From: Phycisphaerales bacterium
Lineage (GTDB): Bacteria > Planctomycetota > Phycisphaerae > Phycisphaerales > UBA1924
DNA: 64,000 nt
Reading direction: 5' to 3'
NCBI GenBank assembly: GCA_020853975.1
Contig: JADYXW010000015.1
Location: 62,001 to 126,000 of the forward strand
In this document: positions 16,739 through 25,279 of the stretch, piece by piece
Position numbering within the stretch: position 1 is the stretch's first letter
Layout: each line of letters starts with the position of its first letter
Translations under genes and position numbers: made by a program
The notes under the pieces: model-generated
The model's input: the letters and a program-made list of their open reading frames with translations, nothing else
What the model was told of the DNA's origin: nothing
Databases searched by the model: none

Positions 16739-17185
16739 TCAGGCCCCCGGCTGCGTCATCGCCAGGCGTTGGTACACCTGTTCCCAGCGCTCCTTTAGTT
16801 CCGCCGCCGTGACGTGCCGGCCGCACTCGGGGCAGGTGATACCCGCAGGCCCCGGCCCGGGCGCGATGGAGATGCCCCGAAGGTCATACTCGCACTTCGG
16901 GCAGATGCGGTAGTCGATGGAGCGGATGAACTTCATGCCGGCGTAGTGAGCGGCGGCCAGGCGGGTGGCCTTGAACGCCACGAAGAAGATGCACAGATAG
17001 ATCAGGGGGAGGCCGGCGAGGGTGGACTTCGGCAGCACGTTGAGCCCGGCGAGCAGGATCACCGAGACTGTGACGAGCAGAATGCCCAGCGGCACCAGCA
17101 CGACCCACCGGCGGAGGCGGCGCTCCTCCGGCGTGGCGAGCGGGAGGAATAGCGTGGAGAGCGTGAGCTGGCCGGCGCGGCTCAT
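16739..17185 (-). CDS. Membrane protein with C-terminal zinc ribbon (CPxCxYDLRG type)
   Basis: 148 residues. Two transmembrane helices (about 27-48 and 56-76) are followed by a soluble C-terminus with Cys95/Cys98 and Cys118/Cys121 in the pattern CPKCEYDLRG...CPECG. I know this ribbon as a recurrent module in planctomycete proteins; its function is not established. The ATG overlaps the TGA of miaA by 4 bases (ATGA), so the two are translationally coupled. Upstream frame extension is only a miaA shadow. Confidence 0.75.
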   Translation of the reverse strand: MSRAGQLTLSTLFLPLATPEERRLRRWVVLVPLGILLVTVSVILLAGLNVLPKSTLAGLPLIYLCIFFVAFKATRLAAAHYAGMKFIRSIDYRICPKCEYDLRGISIAPGPGPAGITCPECGRHVTAAELKERWEQVYQRLAMTQPGA

Positions 17186-18108
17186 GCGGACACCCCCAGG
17201 GCGCTCAGCACGAGATCGGCCCGGCCGTGCGGCGGCACGGCCTCGCAGTCGATGCGCACGCAACCGGGCGCGGCGCCGAGTCTTCGCAGCCATGTGCGCT
17301 GGTTCTTGGCGAAGCGGCGCGTCTCGATCTTGATCTGCTCGATGGCGTCGTCCAGCGAGCATCGCCCCTCAAAGTGCGCCACAAGCTGCTTGTACCCGAG
17401 CGCCTCGCGGGCCTGGGGGCCAAGCCGCCGGGCCTCCCACAACCCCCGGGCTTCCTCGACGAGGCCCTGCGCGACCATCTGGCGCACTCGATCGTTGATG
17501 CGGCGGTTGATGAGATCGGTGGACCAGGCGAGCACGACGAGCAGGTACGGAGACTCCGGGCGGTCGGTGTCCCATTGCTTCTGGAGCGCACTGATGGGGG
17601 TGCCGGTCAGGCGGAAGACCTCGAGCGCCCGGATGGTTCGGCGGCGGTCGTTGGGGTGCAGCCTCGAGGCGGCGGCGGGATCGGCGGCGAGCAGCGCCGC
17701 ACGCAGTGCGTCGTTGTCCAGCGCGTCGAGCTCGGCCCTGATGGAGTCGTTGGCGCCGGGACCATCGAAGAGGCCGTCGAGCAACGCCTTGATGTAGAGG
17801 TGCGTGCCGCCCGCGACGACGGTGCGGGCGCCGGACGACCGGATGGAACCAATCGCGTCCGTCGCGGCCCGCAGCCAATCGTGCACAGTGAACGAGTCCG
17901 CGGGGTCGCAGATGTCGACGAGGTGGTGCGGAACGCCGCCGCGCTCCGCCTCTGTCGGCTTGGCGGTGCCGATGTCCATGCCCCGGTAGAGGAGCATCGA
18001 GTCGGCGGAAACAACCTGCGCCGGCGCGAGGCGCTGGGCCACCTCGACCGCGAGGGCGGTCTTGCCGCCCGCGGTCGGCCCCGCGATGATGGGGATCATG
18101 CCCTGCAC
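17182..18108 (-). CDS. miaA: tRNA dimethylallyltransferase
   Basis: 308 residues; adds a dimethylallyl group to A37 of tRNAs reading U-starting codons. The P-loop GPTAGGKT is at residues 9-16, followed by SADSMLLYRGMDIGTAKP and by HHLVDICDP, all characteristic. Other family landmarks are GGTHLYIKALL and the R.RRTIRALEV region. I chose GTG at 18108 because TACGAT lies 5 bases upstream; the ATG at 18099 is only three codons later. The gene is coupled to the zinc-ribbon membrane protein by a 4-base overlap. Confidence 0.95.
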   Translation of the reverse strand: MQGMIPIIAGPTAGGKTALAVEVAQRLAPAQVVSADSMLLYRGMDIGTAKPTEAERGGVPHHLVDICDPADSFTVHDWLRAATDAIGSIRSSGARTVVAGGTHLYIKALLDGLFDGPGANDSIRAELDALDNDALRAALLAADPAAASRLHPNDRRRTIRALEVFRLTGTPISALQKQWDTDRPESPYLLVVLAWSTDLINRRINDRVRQMVAQGLVEEARGLWEARRLGPQAREALGYKQLVAHFEGRCSLDDAIEQIKIETRRFAKNQRTWLRRLGAAPGCVRIDCEAVPPHGRADLVLSALGVSA

Positions 18109-18113
18109 GGGTG

Positions 18114-18119
18114 ATCGTA
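18114..18119 (-). promoter_or_regulatory. Start-proximal -10 box TACGAT of miaA
   Basis: Minus-strand TACGAT, 5-base spacer, GTG at 18108; no Shine-Dalgarno. Confidence 0.5.
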
Positions 18120-18129
18120 GAGGGAGGGG

Positions 18130-18822
18130 TCAGGCCTTTGGCGCTGGGGTGCGCTGGCCCCAGCGGGACTCAGTACCCGCACGCAGCCTCGCGATGTTGC
18201 CCCGGTGCGTCCAGACGACCATCACCGCCAGCAGCGTGCTCACGCCCAGGAAGGGCAGCATGTGCACAACTTCTACCACGGGTTCGTCACGGAGCGTGAC
18301 GCCCATATGCGCCAGGTGGAACCACGCGGCGGCCGACAGGGGAACGCTTGCGGACGCGACGATGGCGGCCAGGCTGACATAGCGCCACACCCTCAGGCAG
18401 ACCAGGAAGACAACGAGCGCGGCCACACCGGGGATGGTCATGGCGGGGAAGACCGCGAGCAGCGCCCCGGCGCTGGTCGCGACGCCCTTGCCGCCCCTGA
18501 ACTTCAGCCAGGGCGTAAAGACGTGCCCGGCGACCGCAGCGACAACCACTCCCAGCCACTTCAGCGACGTCGCGGGCTCGATCGCCATGTGCGAGAGTGC
18601 GCCCAGGAGCCAGCCCGCGGCGAGCACAGGGAGGAAGCCCTTCAGAAAATCCAGCAGAAAGACGAGGTAGAAGAACCGCTTCCCAAGCACGCGGCCCACG
18701 TTGGTGGCTCCGATGTTCCCAGACCCGTGTGCGCGGATGTCCACACCCTTGGCGCGGGCGACGAGCAGGCCGAAGGGGATGGACCCCGCGAGGAACGCGG
18801 CGGCGAGGAGGGCCGGGAGCAT
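18130..18822 (-). CDS. plsY: Glycerol-3-phosphate acyltransferase PlsY
   Basis: 230 residues, an inner-membrane enzyme that transfers acyl groups from acyl phosphate to glycerol 3-phosphate in phospholipid synthesis. The three conserved PlsY motifs are visible: GSIPFG..., GSGNIGATNVGRVLG and the FRGGKGVATSAGALL loop. Five hydrophobic segments are present. The final 20 residues are a charged tail beyond the usual end. The ATG at 18822 has TATCCT 6 bases upstream. The gene is divergent from the homoaconitase-like gene, with 49 bases between start codons. Confidence 0.93.
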   Translation of the reverse strand: MLPALLAAAFLAGSIPFGLLVARAKGVDIRAHGSGNIGATNVGRVLGKRFFYLVFLLDFLKGFLPVLAAGWLLGALSHMAIEPATSLKWLGVVVAAVAGHVFTPWLKFRGGKGVATSAGALLAVFPAMTIPGVAALVVFLVCLRVWRYVSLAAIVASASVPLSAAAWFHLAHMGVTLRDEPVVEVVHMLPFLGVSTLLAVMVVWTHRGNIARLRAGTESRWGQRTPAPKA

Positions 18823-18828
18823 CCGCGC

Positions 18829-18834
18829 AGGATA
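18829..18834 (-). promoter_or_regulatory. Start-proximal -10 box TATCCT of plsY
   Basis: Minus-strand TATCCT, 6-base spacer, ATG at 18822; same hexamer and spacing as at upp. Confidence 0.5.
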
Positions 18835-18860
18835 GCGGGCGGGGCGCGTCGCCGGGCTGG

Positions 18861-18866
18861 TAGGAT
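18861..18866 (+). promoter_or_regulatory. Start-proximal -10 box TAGGAT of the homoaconitase-like gene
   Basis: TAGGAT, 5-base spacer, ATG at 18872; no ribosome binding site. The plsY box is 27 bases away on the other strand. Confidence 0.5.
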
Positions 18867-18871
18867 TCCCC

Positions 18872-20839
18872 ATGACAAAGCCCAGGACCCTGGTGGAGAA
18901 GCTCGCAACGCGGTTTGCCTCCGGCGCCGGCCCCGACGGGGCGCTCCAGGGCGATTTCGTCACTATCCGCCCCAAGCACGTGATGACCCACGACAACACG
19001 GGCGCCGTGATCCCCAAGTTCAGGCAGCTCGGGGCGACGAAGATCGCCGACCCGCGCCAGCCCGTCTTCGCCATCGATCATGACATCCAGAACACGACGC
19101 CCGAGAACCTGGGGAAGTACGCGAAGATCGAGAAGTTTGCGGCGGAGCACGGCATCGACTTCTACCCCGCGGGCACGGGCATCAGCCACCAGGTGATGGT
19201 GGAGCAGGGGTACGTCGTGCCGGGCTCGATGGTCGTGGGGAGCGACTCCCACAGCAACCTGTACGGTGCGCTCTCATGCCTGGGAACGCCCGTGGTGCGG
19301 ACTGACGCCGCGAGCATCTGGGCGACCGGCGTCACGTGGTGGCAGGTGCCCTCGGTGGCGCGGGTCGTGCTGAAGGGGGCGCTCCGCCCGGGGGTGGTCG
19401 GCAAGGACGTGATCGTGGCGCTCTGCGGCTATTTCAACAGGGACGAGGTGCTGAACCACGCGGTGGAGTTCACGGGCGAGGGGGTTTCCGGGCTGTCGAT
19501 GGACCAGCGGATGTCGATCGCGAACATGACGACCGAGTGGGGGGCGCTGGCGGGGGTCTTTCCGTTCGATGAGGTGCTGAAGAAGTACCTGCTGGACCGG
19601 GCGGACTACTTCGCAGCGGGGCGCCGGCCCGGCACGAGGCGCGAGGGCTCGCTGGGCGGGTACACGCGGGCGCAGGTGGAGGCGTGGTGGGCCGCCCGCG
19701 AGGGGGCCGACGCGGGCGCGTCGTACGCGGCGGAGTTGGAGCTGGACCTGTCGAGCATCGTGCCCCACGTGTCCGGTCCGAACGACGTGAAGACGATGCA
19801 CGCGCTGCCGGAGATCGAGGCGAGGCGGGTGGCGATCCAGAAGGCGTGGCTGATGTCGTGCGTGAACGCGCGGTACGAGGACCTTGCCGCCGCCGCAGGC
19901 GTCGTGAAGGGCAAGAAGGTCGCGCCGGGCGTGGAGTTCTACTTGGCGGCGGCGAGCGCGGACGTGCAGGCGCGGGCCGAGGCCGACGGGCACTGGGGCG
20001 CGCTGGTCGAGGCCGGGGCAACGGTGCTGCCCCCGGGCTGCGGCACGTGCATCGGGCTCGGGCGGGGCACGATCAAGGCGGGGGAGGTCGGCATCTCGGC
20101 GACCAACCGCAACTTCGAGGGGCGCATGGGCGACAAGGCGGGCCAGGTGTACCTGGGCTCGCCGGCGGTGGTTGCGGCGAGCGCGGTCGTGGGGTACATC
20201 TGCTCGCCCACGAAGTTCGAGTCCATGGGCGCGAAGGGCGCCGTGCGGCTCGCCGGGAGCGCCGCCCCGCGCAGGGGCGGCGCGTCGATCATCGCGGGGT
20301 TCCCCGCGCGGGTCGCGGGCCGCGCCTGGCTGCTGGACAAGGACAACCTGAACACCGACGGCATCTACGCGGGCAAGCACACGTACAACGACGCGATGAC
20401 GCCCGAGCAGATGGCGGGCGTGATCTTCGAGAACTATGACGCCGGCCTGATCAAGAACGCCCGCGCAGGAGACATCGTCGTGGGCGGGCTGAACTTCGGC
20501 ACCGGCTCCAGCCGCGAGCAGGCGGCGACGGCGCTCAAGTACTTCGGGATACCGTGCGTGATTGCGGCGTCATTCTCCGAAACGTACAAGCGCAACGCGT
20601 TCAATAACGGGCTGGTGTGCTTCGAGTGCCCGGCACTGGTGGCGCACCTGCGGGCGAAGTTCGGGAAGGGGGAGCGCACGGCGCTCTGTCCGGACCTCAC
20701 GGTCGACTATTCGATGTCGATCGTCTCGTGCGATGGGCAGAAGTTTCCTTTCGCCGCGCTGAGCCCCGTGGCACAGGAGCTGGTCGTGGCGGGCGGCGCG
20801 GAAGAGGTTGTCAGGAGACGGCTGGCCTCGGTATCTTGA
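18872..20839 (+). CDS. Single-chain aconitase-family hydro-lyase (homoaconitase / isopropylmalate dehydratase type)
   Basis: 655 residues with the large (LeuC-like) and small swivel (LeuD-like) parts in one chain. The 4Fe-4S ligands are visible at Cys330 (SCVNARYEDL), Cys390 and Cys393 (GCGTC); GSDSHSN matches the substrate loop. The swivel part has NTDGIYAGKHTY and FGTGSSREQAAT, which to my memory resemble fungal homoaconitase Lys4 more than bacterial LeuD. The reaction is isomerisation of a 2- or 3-hydroxy tricarboxylate or malate in leucine or alpha-aminoadipate-type synthesis; the substrate is not decided. The carbonic anhydrase gene follows 43 bases later. Confidence 0.8.
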   Translation: MTKPRTLVEKLATRFASGAGPDGALQGDFVTIRPKHVMTHDNTGAVIPKFRQLGATKIADPRQPVFAIDHDIQNTTPENLGKYAKIEKFAAEHGIDFYPAGTGISHQVMVEQGYVVPGSMVVGSDSHSNLYGALSCLGTPVVRTDAASIWATGVTWWQVPSVARVVLKGALRPGVVGKDVIVALCGYFNRDEVLNHAVEFTGEGVSGLSMDQRMSIANMTTEWGALAGVFPFDEVLKKYLLDRADYFAAGRRPGTRREGSLGGYTRAQVEAWWAAREGADAGASYAAELELDLSSIVPHVSGPNDVKTMHALPEIEARRVAIQKAWLMSCVNARYEDLAAAAGVVKGKKVAPGVEFYLAAASADVQARAEADGHWGALVEAGATVLPPGCGTCIGLGRGTIKAGEVGISATNRNFEGRMGDKAGQVYLGSPAVVAASAVVGYICSPTKFESMGAKGAVRLAGSAAPRRGGASIIAGFPARVAGRAWLLDKDNLNTDGIYAGKHTYNDAMTPEQMAGVIFENYDAGLIKNARAGDIVVGGLNFGTGSSREQAATALKYFGIPCVIAASFSETYKRNAFNNGLVCFECPALVAHLRAKFGKGERTALCPDLTVDYSMSIVSCDGQKFPFAALSPVAQELVVAGGAEEVVRRRLASVS

Positions 20840-20882
20840 GGGACGCGGCAAGGCCCGCGGGGCCGGAACCAGGAGCAACGAG

Positions 20883-21350
20883 ATGACCAATCTGCTATCG
20901 GCTCGGTACGAGACCAGCCTGCCGTACGACAAGCGGCGCATCCACGCCGCGGCGATCTACTGCTCCGACGGGCGAATCGGCGAGCACTTCGACGACTTCC
21001 TCCAGAACGGGCTGGGGCTGCCCCGGTATGACCGCGTGGCGCTGCCGGGCGGCCCCGGGTGCCTCGCGGGGCACGCGCAGGCGTCGCTCGAAGAAAAGGG
21101 TGTGGTGGACGAGCTGCAGTTTCTTGTCGAGGTGCACGCGCTGAATCGCATCGTGCTCATCGGGCACGAGGGGTGCGCCTTCTACTCCACGAGGCTCGAG
21201 CTCAAGGACCGGCGCATGGAGCTGGTGCAGAAGGCGGACCTGGTGCGGGCGGCGTCGGTGGTGCACCGCGTGACGCAGCTCTCGTCGATCGAGGCCTATT
21301 TCGCCCGGCACATGAAGGACCGCATCGTCTTTGAGCAGGTCGAGGTCTGA
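20883..21350 (+). CDS. Beta-carbonic anhydrase-like protein
   Basis: 155 residues. The zinc ligands and catalytic dyad of beta-carbonic anhydrases are in place: Cys27, Asp29 and Arg31 in CSDGR, and His95 and Cys98 in GHEGC. It would interconvert carbon dioxide and bicarbonate in the cytoplasm. The protein is short and the second position after Asp is Gly rather than the usual Ser, so it belongs to a divergent branch and activity is inferred. The start is supported by AGGAG 7 bases before ATG 20883. It lies downstream of the homoaconitase-like gene and may share its transcript. Confidence 0.75.
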   Translation: MTNLLSARYETSLPYDKRRIHAAAIYCSDGRIGEHFDDFLQNGLGLPRYDRVALPGGPGCLAGHAQASLEEKGVVDELQFLVEVHALNRIVLIGHEGCAFYSTRLELKDRRMELVQKADLVRAASVVHRVTQLSSIEAYFARHMKDRIVFEQVEV

Positions 21351-21420
21351 CCGGGCCGGGGGCTAGCATTGGGCTCGCCGCGGGCTGGGCGCCGGCGGCA
21401 GTGCCCCAAGGGAGGCCCCG

Positions 21421-23565
21421 ATGCTCACGCTGCCAGTGCTGGTCCCCGTGTTCGCGGCTGTCCTCGCCACGAACCCCCCCGCGACGCCCCAGAAGCCGGT
21501 GACCGATGAGTACCACGGCACCAAGGTCGTGGACCCGTACCGCTGGCTGGAGGACTGGAACGCGAAGGACGTGCGGGAGTGGTCCGCCTCGCAGAACTCA
21601 TACGCGCGCGAGATGCTCGACGCGCTCCCCAACGTCGGCGCCATCCGCGAGCGGGTTACGGCCCTGCTCAGCGTCTCGACGCCTTCGTATGGCAGTGTCG
21701 GGACCTTCGGCGGGCAGTTCTTCGCGGTCAAGAGGCAGCCCCCAAAGCAGCAGCCCTTCCTGGTCGTCATGCCCTCGCCCATGCACCCGGACAAGGAGCG
21801 CGTGCTGGTGGATCCCAACACCATGAGCGACCATGGCGGGGTCTCGATGGACTGGGCCATCCCCAGCCCCGACGGCACGCTGGTCGCGGTTTCTCTTTCC
21901 AAGGGCGGCAGCGAGTCGGGTGACGTGAGCGTCTTCGAGGTCGCCTCGGGCAAGCAGGTGTTCGAGGAGATCGTGCGGGTCAACGGCGGCACCGCGGGCG
22001 GCTCGCTCGCCTGGGCCCCGGACTCCAAGGGGTTCTTCTACACCCGCTACCCGCGAGCCGGCGAGCGGCCCGAGACCGACATGGACTTCTACGTGCAGCT
22101 CTACTTCCACGAGCTGGGCACGCCCGTCGAGAAGGACCGCTACGAGCTCGGCAAGGACTTCCCACGCATCGCCGAGATCGTCGTGGAGTGCCTGCCCGAG
22201 GGCCCCGCCAGGGGAGCGGCGCTGGTCTCGATGCAGAAGGGCGACGGCGGCGAGTTCCAGCACTATCTCCGCTCGGCGAAGGGCGAGTGGACACAGCTCA
22301 CGAAGTATGAGGACCGAGTGGTGCAGGCGACCTTCGCGCCAGACGGCGGCGTGGTGATGGTCAGCCGCCTGAACGCGCCCAAGGGCAAGCTGCTCATGCT
22401 CGACGCCTCGGCGCCGGCGCTCGCCAAGGCCAGGACGCTCGTGCCCGAGGGTGAGGACACCCTCGCCGACGAGTTCTTCGAGGCCAGCAACCTGCTCGCG
22501 ACGCCCCACGCGATCTACGCCCAGTACCAGCTTGGCGGGCCGTCGGAAGTCCGCGTGTTTGACTACCAGGGCAAGCAGCTCGCCAAGCCCGCGCTCCCTC
22601 CGGTCTCCGCCGCTCATGGGCTGACGGGGATCGGCGGCGGGAAGGTCATGATGAGCGTCGGGTCGTACGTCAGCCCCACGGCGTGGATGGTCTTTGACCC
22701 CGCCTCCCCCACCACGCTCGCGAAGGCCCCCATCTCCAGCCAGTACCCGTTCTCCTTCGACGACTACGAGGTCGTGCGCGAGTTCGCCCCGTCCAAGGAC
22801 GGCACCAACATCCCCGTCAACATCCTCCGAAAGAAGGGCAAGACGCTCGACGGCGCCGGCACGCTCCTGGTCACCGGGTATGGCGGCTATGGCGTCAACC
22901 TCGAGCCCTCGTTCAACGGTGGACGCCTCGCGCTCCTTGAGCAGGGCGTCGTGTGGGCCCAGGCCAACCTGCGGGGAGGCGGCGAGTACGGCGACCGCTG
23001 GCACCGCGAAGGCAACCTCACCAACAAGCAGAACGTCTTTGACGACTTCGCCGGTGTCGTAGCGCACCTGCAGAAGCAGGGCTACGCCAAGCCCGGACGC
23101 ACCGCGATCGAGGGTGGGTCCAATGGCGGGCTGCTCATGGGCGCGACCCTCACGCAGCGGCCCGAACTCCTCGGCTGCGTCATCAGCCACGTCGGGATCT
23201 ACGACATGCTCCGCGTCGAGCTCTCCGCCAACGGCGCCTTCAACATCCCCGAGTTCGGCACCGTCACCGACCCCTCCCACTTCCGGGCCCTCCACGCTTA
23301 CTCGCCCTATCACAACGTGAAAGACGGCGGGAAGTACCCGCCGGTGCTCTTCCTGACCGGCGCGAACGACCCGCGCGTGGACCCCATGCAGAGCCGCAAA
23401 ATGACCGCGAGGCTGCAGGCGGCGGGTGCGCGGGCGTATCTCCGCACGAGCATGAGCAGCGGGCACGGCATCGGCACGGCGCTCTCGGAGCGCATCGAGC
23501 AGCAGGTTGACGTGCAGGCGTTCCTCTTCAACACCTTGGGCGTGAAGCACCGGCCCGTGAAGTAA
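21421..23565 (+). CDS. Prolyl oligopeptidase family serine peptidase (S9A)
   Basis: 714 residues. It begins with a hydrophobic stretch that can act as a signal peptide, so it is probably exported. The N-terminal beta-propeller starts with YHGTKVVDPYRWLED, typical of S9A. The alpha/beta-hydrolase domain carries Ser567 in EGGSNGG, Asp650 in GANDPRV and His682 in SSGHG. Such enzymes cut short peptides after proline. A good ribosome site (GGGAGG) lies 5 bases before ATG 21421. The last base of its TAA stop is the first base of the next gene's ATG. Confidence 0.92.
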   Translation: MLTLPVLVPVFAAVLATNPPATPQKPVTDEYHGTKVVDPYRWLEDWNAKDVREWSASQNSYAREMLDALPNVGAIRERVTALLSVSTPSYGSVGTFGGQFFAVKRQPPKQQPFLVVMPSPMHPDKERVLVDPNTMSDHGGVSMDWAIPSPDGTLVAVSLSKGGSESGDVSVFEVASGKQVFEEIVRVNGGTAGGSLAWAPDSKGFFYTRYPRAGERPETDMDFYVQLYFHELGTPVEKDRYELGKDFPRIAEIVVECLPEGPARGAALVSMQKGDGGEFQHYLRSAKGEWTQLTKYEDRVVQATFAPDGGVVMVSRLNAPKGKLLMLDASAPALAKARTLVPEGEDTLADEFFEASNLLATPHAIYAQYQLGGPSEVRVFDYQGKQLAKPALPPVSAAHGLTGIGGGKVMMSVGSYVSPTAWMVFDPASPTTLAKAPISSQYPFSFDDYEVVREFAPSKDGTNIPVNILRKKGKTLDGAGTLLVTGYGGYGVNLEPSFNGGRLALLEQGVVWAQANLRGGGEYGDRWHREGNLTNKQNVFDDFAGVVAHLQKQGYAKPGRTAIEGGSNGGLLMGATLTQRPELLGCVISHVGIYDMLRVELSANGAFNIPEFGTVTDPSHFRALHAYSPYHNVKDGGKYPPVLFLTGANDPRVDPMQSRKMTARLQAAGARAYLRTSMSSGHGIGTALSERIEQQVDVQAFLFNTLGVKHRPVK

Positions 23566-23765
23566 TGGCAAAGAAGCCCCAAAAGTCGACGATGAGGCAC
23601 CTGGGCGAGTTCTTCGGCGAGGTGTGGAAGGGCATCAAGGCCGACCCCGCGACCCGCGCAGTCTCGCGCACCCAGGTCGAGGAGCGGCGTGTGGATACGC
23701 CCGCGGGCCAGGTGACGCTCCGCCGGACCATCATCGAGGAAGTGGTGCCCGCGAAGCAGGGCTAG
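23565..23765 (+). CDS. Small basic protein of unknown function, 66 aa
   Basis: Starts with a Lys-rich segment (MAKKPQKS), continues with an amphipathic region (LGEFFGEVWKGIKAD) and ends with a beta-like stretch (VTLRRTIIEEV). I recognise no family. Its ATG overlaps the stop of the peptidase gene by one base, so coupling is likely. Its TAG stop is shared with the stop of the convergent FkbM gene inside one CTAG. Confidence 0.6.
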   Translation: MAKKPQKSTMRHLGEFFGEVWKGIKADPATRAVSRTQVEERRVDTPAGQVTLRRTIIEEVVPAKQG

Positions 23766-24481
23766 ACGCGCACGAACGCGAACTCGTGCCCGACGGGCGA
23801 ACGGGCGAAGAGTCGATACCCCGCGTCCTGGAGCGACCGGATGGAGTCCGCCGTCTCCTGCACGCGCGACCTGGGTCCCTCGAAGTAGTGATACTCGATG
23901 AGGAGCTGCGCTGGGCGAAACGCGCCGGCGAGGATGTCTTTGAGCGCCCCGTACTCCGCGCCCTCGATGTCCATCTTGAGAATGTCCACGCGCTCGTGGC
24001 CCAGGTCCTTGGCGATGGTCGCGAGGGTGCGGACCTGACACCGGACGATCTCGTGGGCGCCGCGCGCGTCCTCGCCACCCTTGGTCAGGTTGTACGCGTT
24101 CCAGAGTGGGTCCGGATTGTGCATGGCGAACTGGGCCTCGCCGTCGAAGTCCGCCAGGCCCAGGGGGTGGAAGCGGAGCCGGTCGGGAAGCTGCTTGCCC
24201 CCGATCCATTCGAGGCACCGGGGCGTGGGGTCAAAGGCGTGTACGCAGACGCCGAACCGCTGGACCATGGCGAGGTCCCAGGAGATGTCGTCTCCCACGC
24301 CGAAGGAGTAGACCACGCTCTCCGGGCGGATCAGAGAGGGCACAACCCACCACCCGCCGTACTCGCTGCCGAGCCGGACGTGGTCGACGCGGACCTCGGG
24401 GGTGAGCCACAGGTCTTTGCCGACGAGGGCGCGGCCCATGCGGCGTACGCGGCGGGCGAGGTCTCTGATCGGGCTGGTCAC
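23762..24481 (-). CDS. FkbM-family methyltransferase
   Basis: 239 residues. The SAM-binding core shows VVYSFGVGDDISWDL (motif I), VHAFDPTP (motif II) and DILKMDIEGAEYGAL, the FkbM signature. Members O-methylate sugars or other small molecules; the substrate here is unknown. The start is GTG at 24481 with TACGCT 6 bases upstream. It is a close paralogue of the next gene, sharing several long motif runs, so the pair arose by tandem duplication. Both lie next to a glycosyltransferase, suggesting modification of a surface glycan. Confidence 0.85.
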   Translation of the reverse strand: MTSPIRDLARRVRRMGRALVGKDLWLTPEVRVDHVRLGSEYGGWWVVPSLIRPESVVYSFGVGDDISWDLAMVQRFGVCVHAFDPTPRCLEWIGGKQLPDRLRFHPLGLADFDGEAQFAMHNPDPLWNAYNLTKGGEDARGAHEIVRCQVRTLATIAKDLGHERVDILKMDIEGAEYGALKDILAGAFRPAQLLIEYHYFEGPRSRVQETADSIRSLQDAGYRLFARSPVGHEFAFVRV

Positions 24482-24487
24482 GGTTCG

Positions 24488-24493
24488 AGCGTA
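24488..24493 (-). promoter_or_regulatory. Start-proximal -10 box TACGCT of the FkbM gene at 23762
   Basis: Minus-strand TACGCT, 6-base spacer, GTG at 24481; lies just before the stop of the upstream paralogue, giving the second copy its own promoter. Confidence 0.45.
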
Positions 24494-24502
24494 CGCGCGT
24501 GC

Positions 24503-25192
24503 TCAGGCCCGCACGAACGAATACTCCTCGAGGCTCTCGGAGATGCAGAAGAGCTTGAACTCGGCGCGGTCCAACAGGTCCAGCGAGGCTTGGGTGCGGC
24601 TGGGGCCGATCTGTGGGAACCTGTGGTGGTACTCGACCAGGAGCTGCCTGATGTTGGCGCGGGACGAGAGGATGTCCTCAACCACCTCGTACTCGGCGCC
24701 CTCGATGTCCATCTTCAGCAGGTCGACGTGGTCGTGCCCGAGCTCCTTCATGATCGTGGAAAGGCGCTTGACGGGGACCGTGATGGCCTCGCTCCCCTGG
24801 GCGCCCTTGACGACGGTGTGGGAGACGTGGTCGGGGTTCTTTGGCGCGTAGAACGTGACCGTGCCGTCGTGGGCCGCCAGGCCGTACTCGTGCAGGATGA
24901 ACTTGGGCGGGAGCTTCTGCTGGCGGATCCAGCGGATGGACTTTGGCGTGGGGTCAAAGGCGTGGACGGTGCAGCCCAGCCGCTCGATGAGGGCGAGGTC
25001 GAAGGAGATATCCTCGCCGATGCCGAATGAATACACCACGCTCTCGGGGGCGAGCAAGGCTGGGGAGACGGCCCACCCGCCGTAGTCGCTTCCGAGGCGG
25101 ACCATGGGGCAGGAGTGGTTGACGCGGCCCACGACCACCTTGGGGTGGATGACGGAGCCGACCCAGCGTCGGACGGTTCGGAAGACACCCAT
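24503..25192 (-). CDS. FkbM-family methyltransferase (paralogue)
   Basis: 229 residues with the same motifs as its downstream neighbour: RLGSDYGGW, VVYSFGIGEDISFDLAL, VHAFDPTP and DLLKMDIEGAEYEVV. I chose the ATG at 25192; the frame is open to 25291 but the extra residues do not resemble the paralogue. No start-proximal TAnnnT box is seen. It is divergent from the glycosyltransferase gene, with 87 bases between start codons. Confidence 0.83.
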   Translation of the reverse strand: MGVFRTVRRWVGSVIHPKVVVGRVNHSCPMVRLGSDYGGWAVSPALLAPESVVYSFGIGEDISFDLALIERLGCTVHAFDPTPKSIRWIRQQKLPPKFILHEYGLAAHDGTVTFYAPKNPDHVSHTVVKGAQGSEAITVPVKRLSTIMKELGHDHVDLLKMDIEGAEYEVVEDILSSRANIRQLLVEYHHRFPQIGPSRTQASLDLLDRAEFKLFCISESLEEYSFVRA

Positions 25193-25279
25193 ACGCTCAC
25201 GCCCCTGGTCTGATGTTCCGCCGGCGCCCCGGGGATTCGACGCGACAGGGTACCACAATCTGGCGATAATCCACAGCGC

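Noticed and set aside
25265..25275. ATAATCCACA, one mismatch from a DnaA box
   Set aside because: It is single, with no other boxes, AT-rich region or dnaA nearby; it overlaps a likely -10 box (GATAAT) of the glycosyltransferase.
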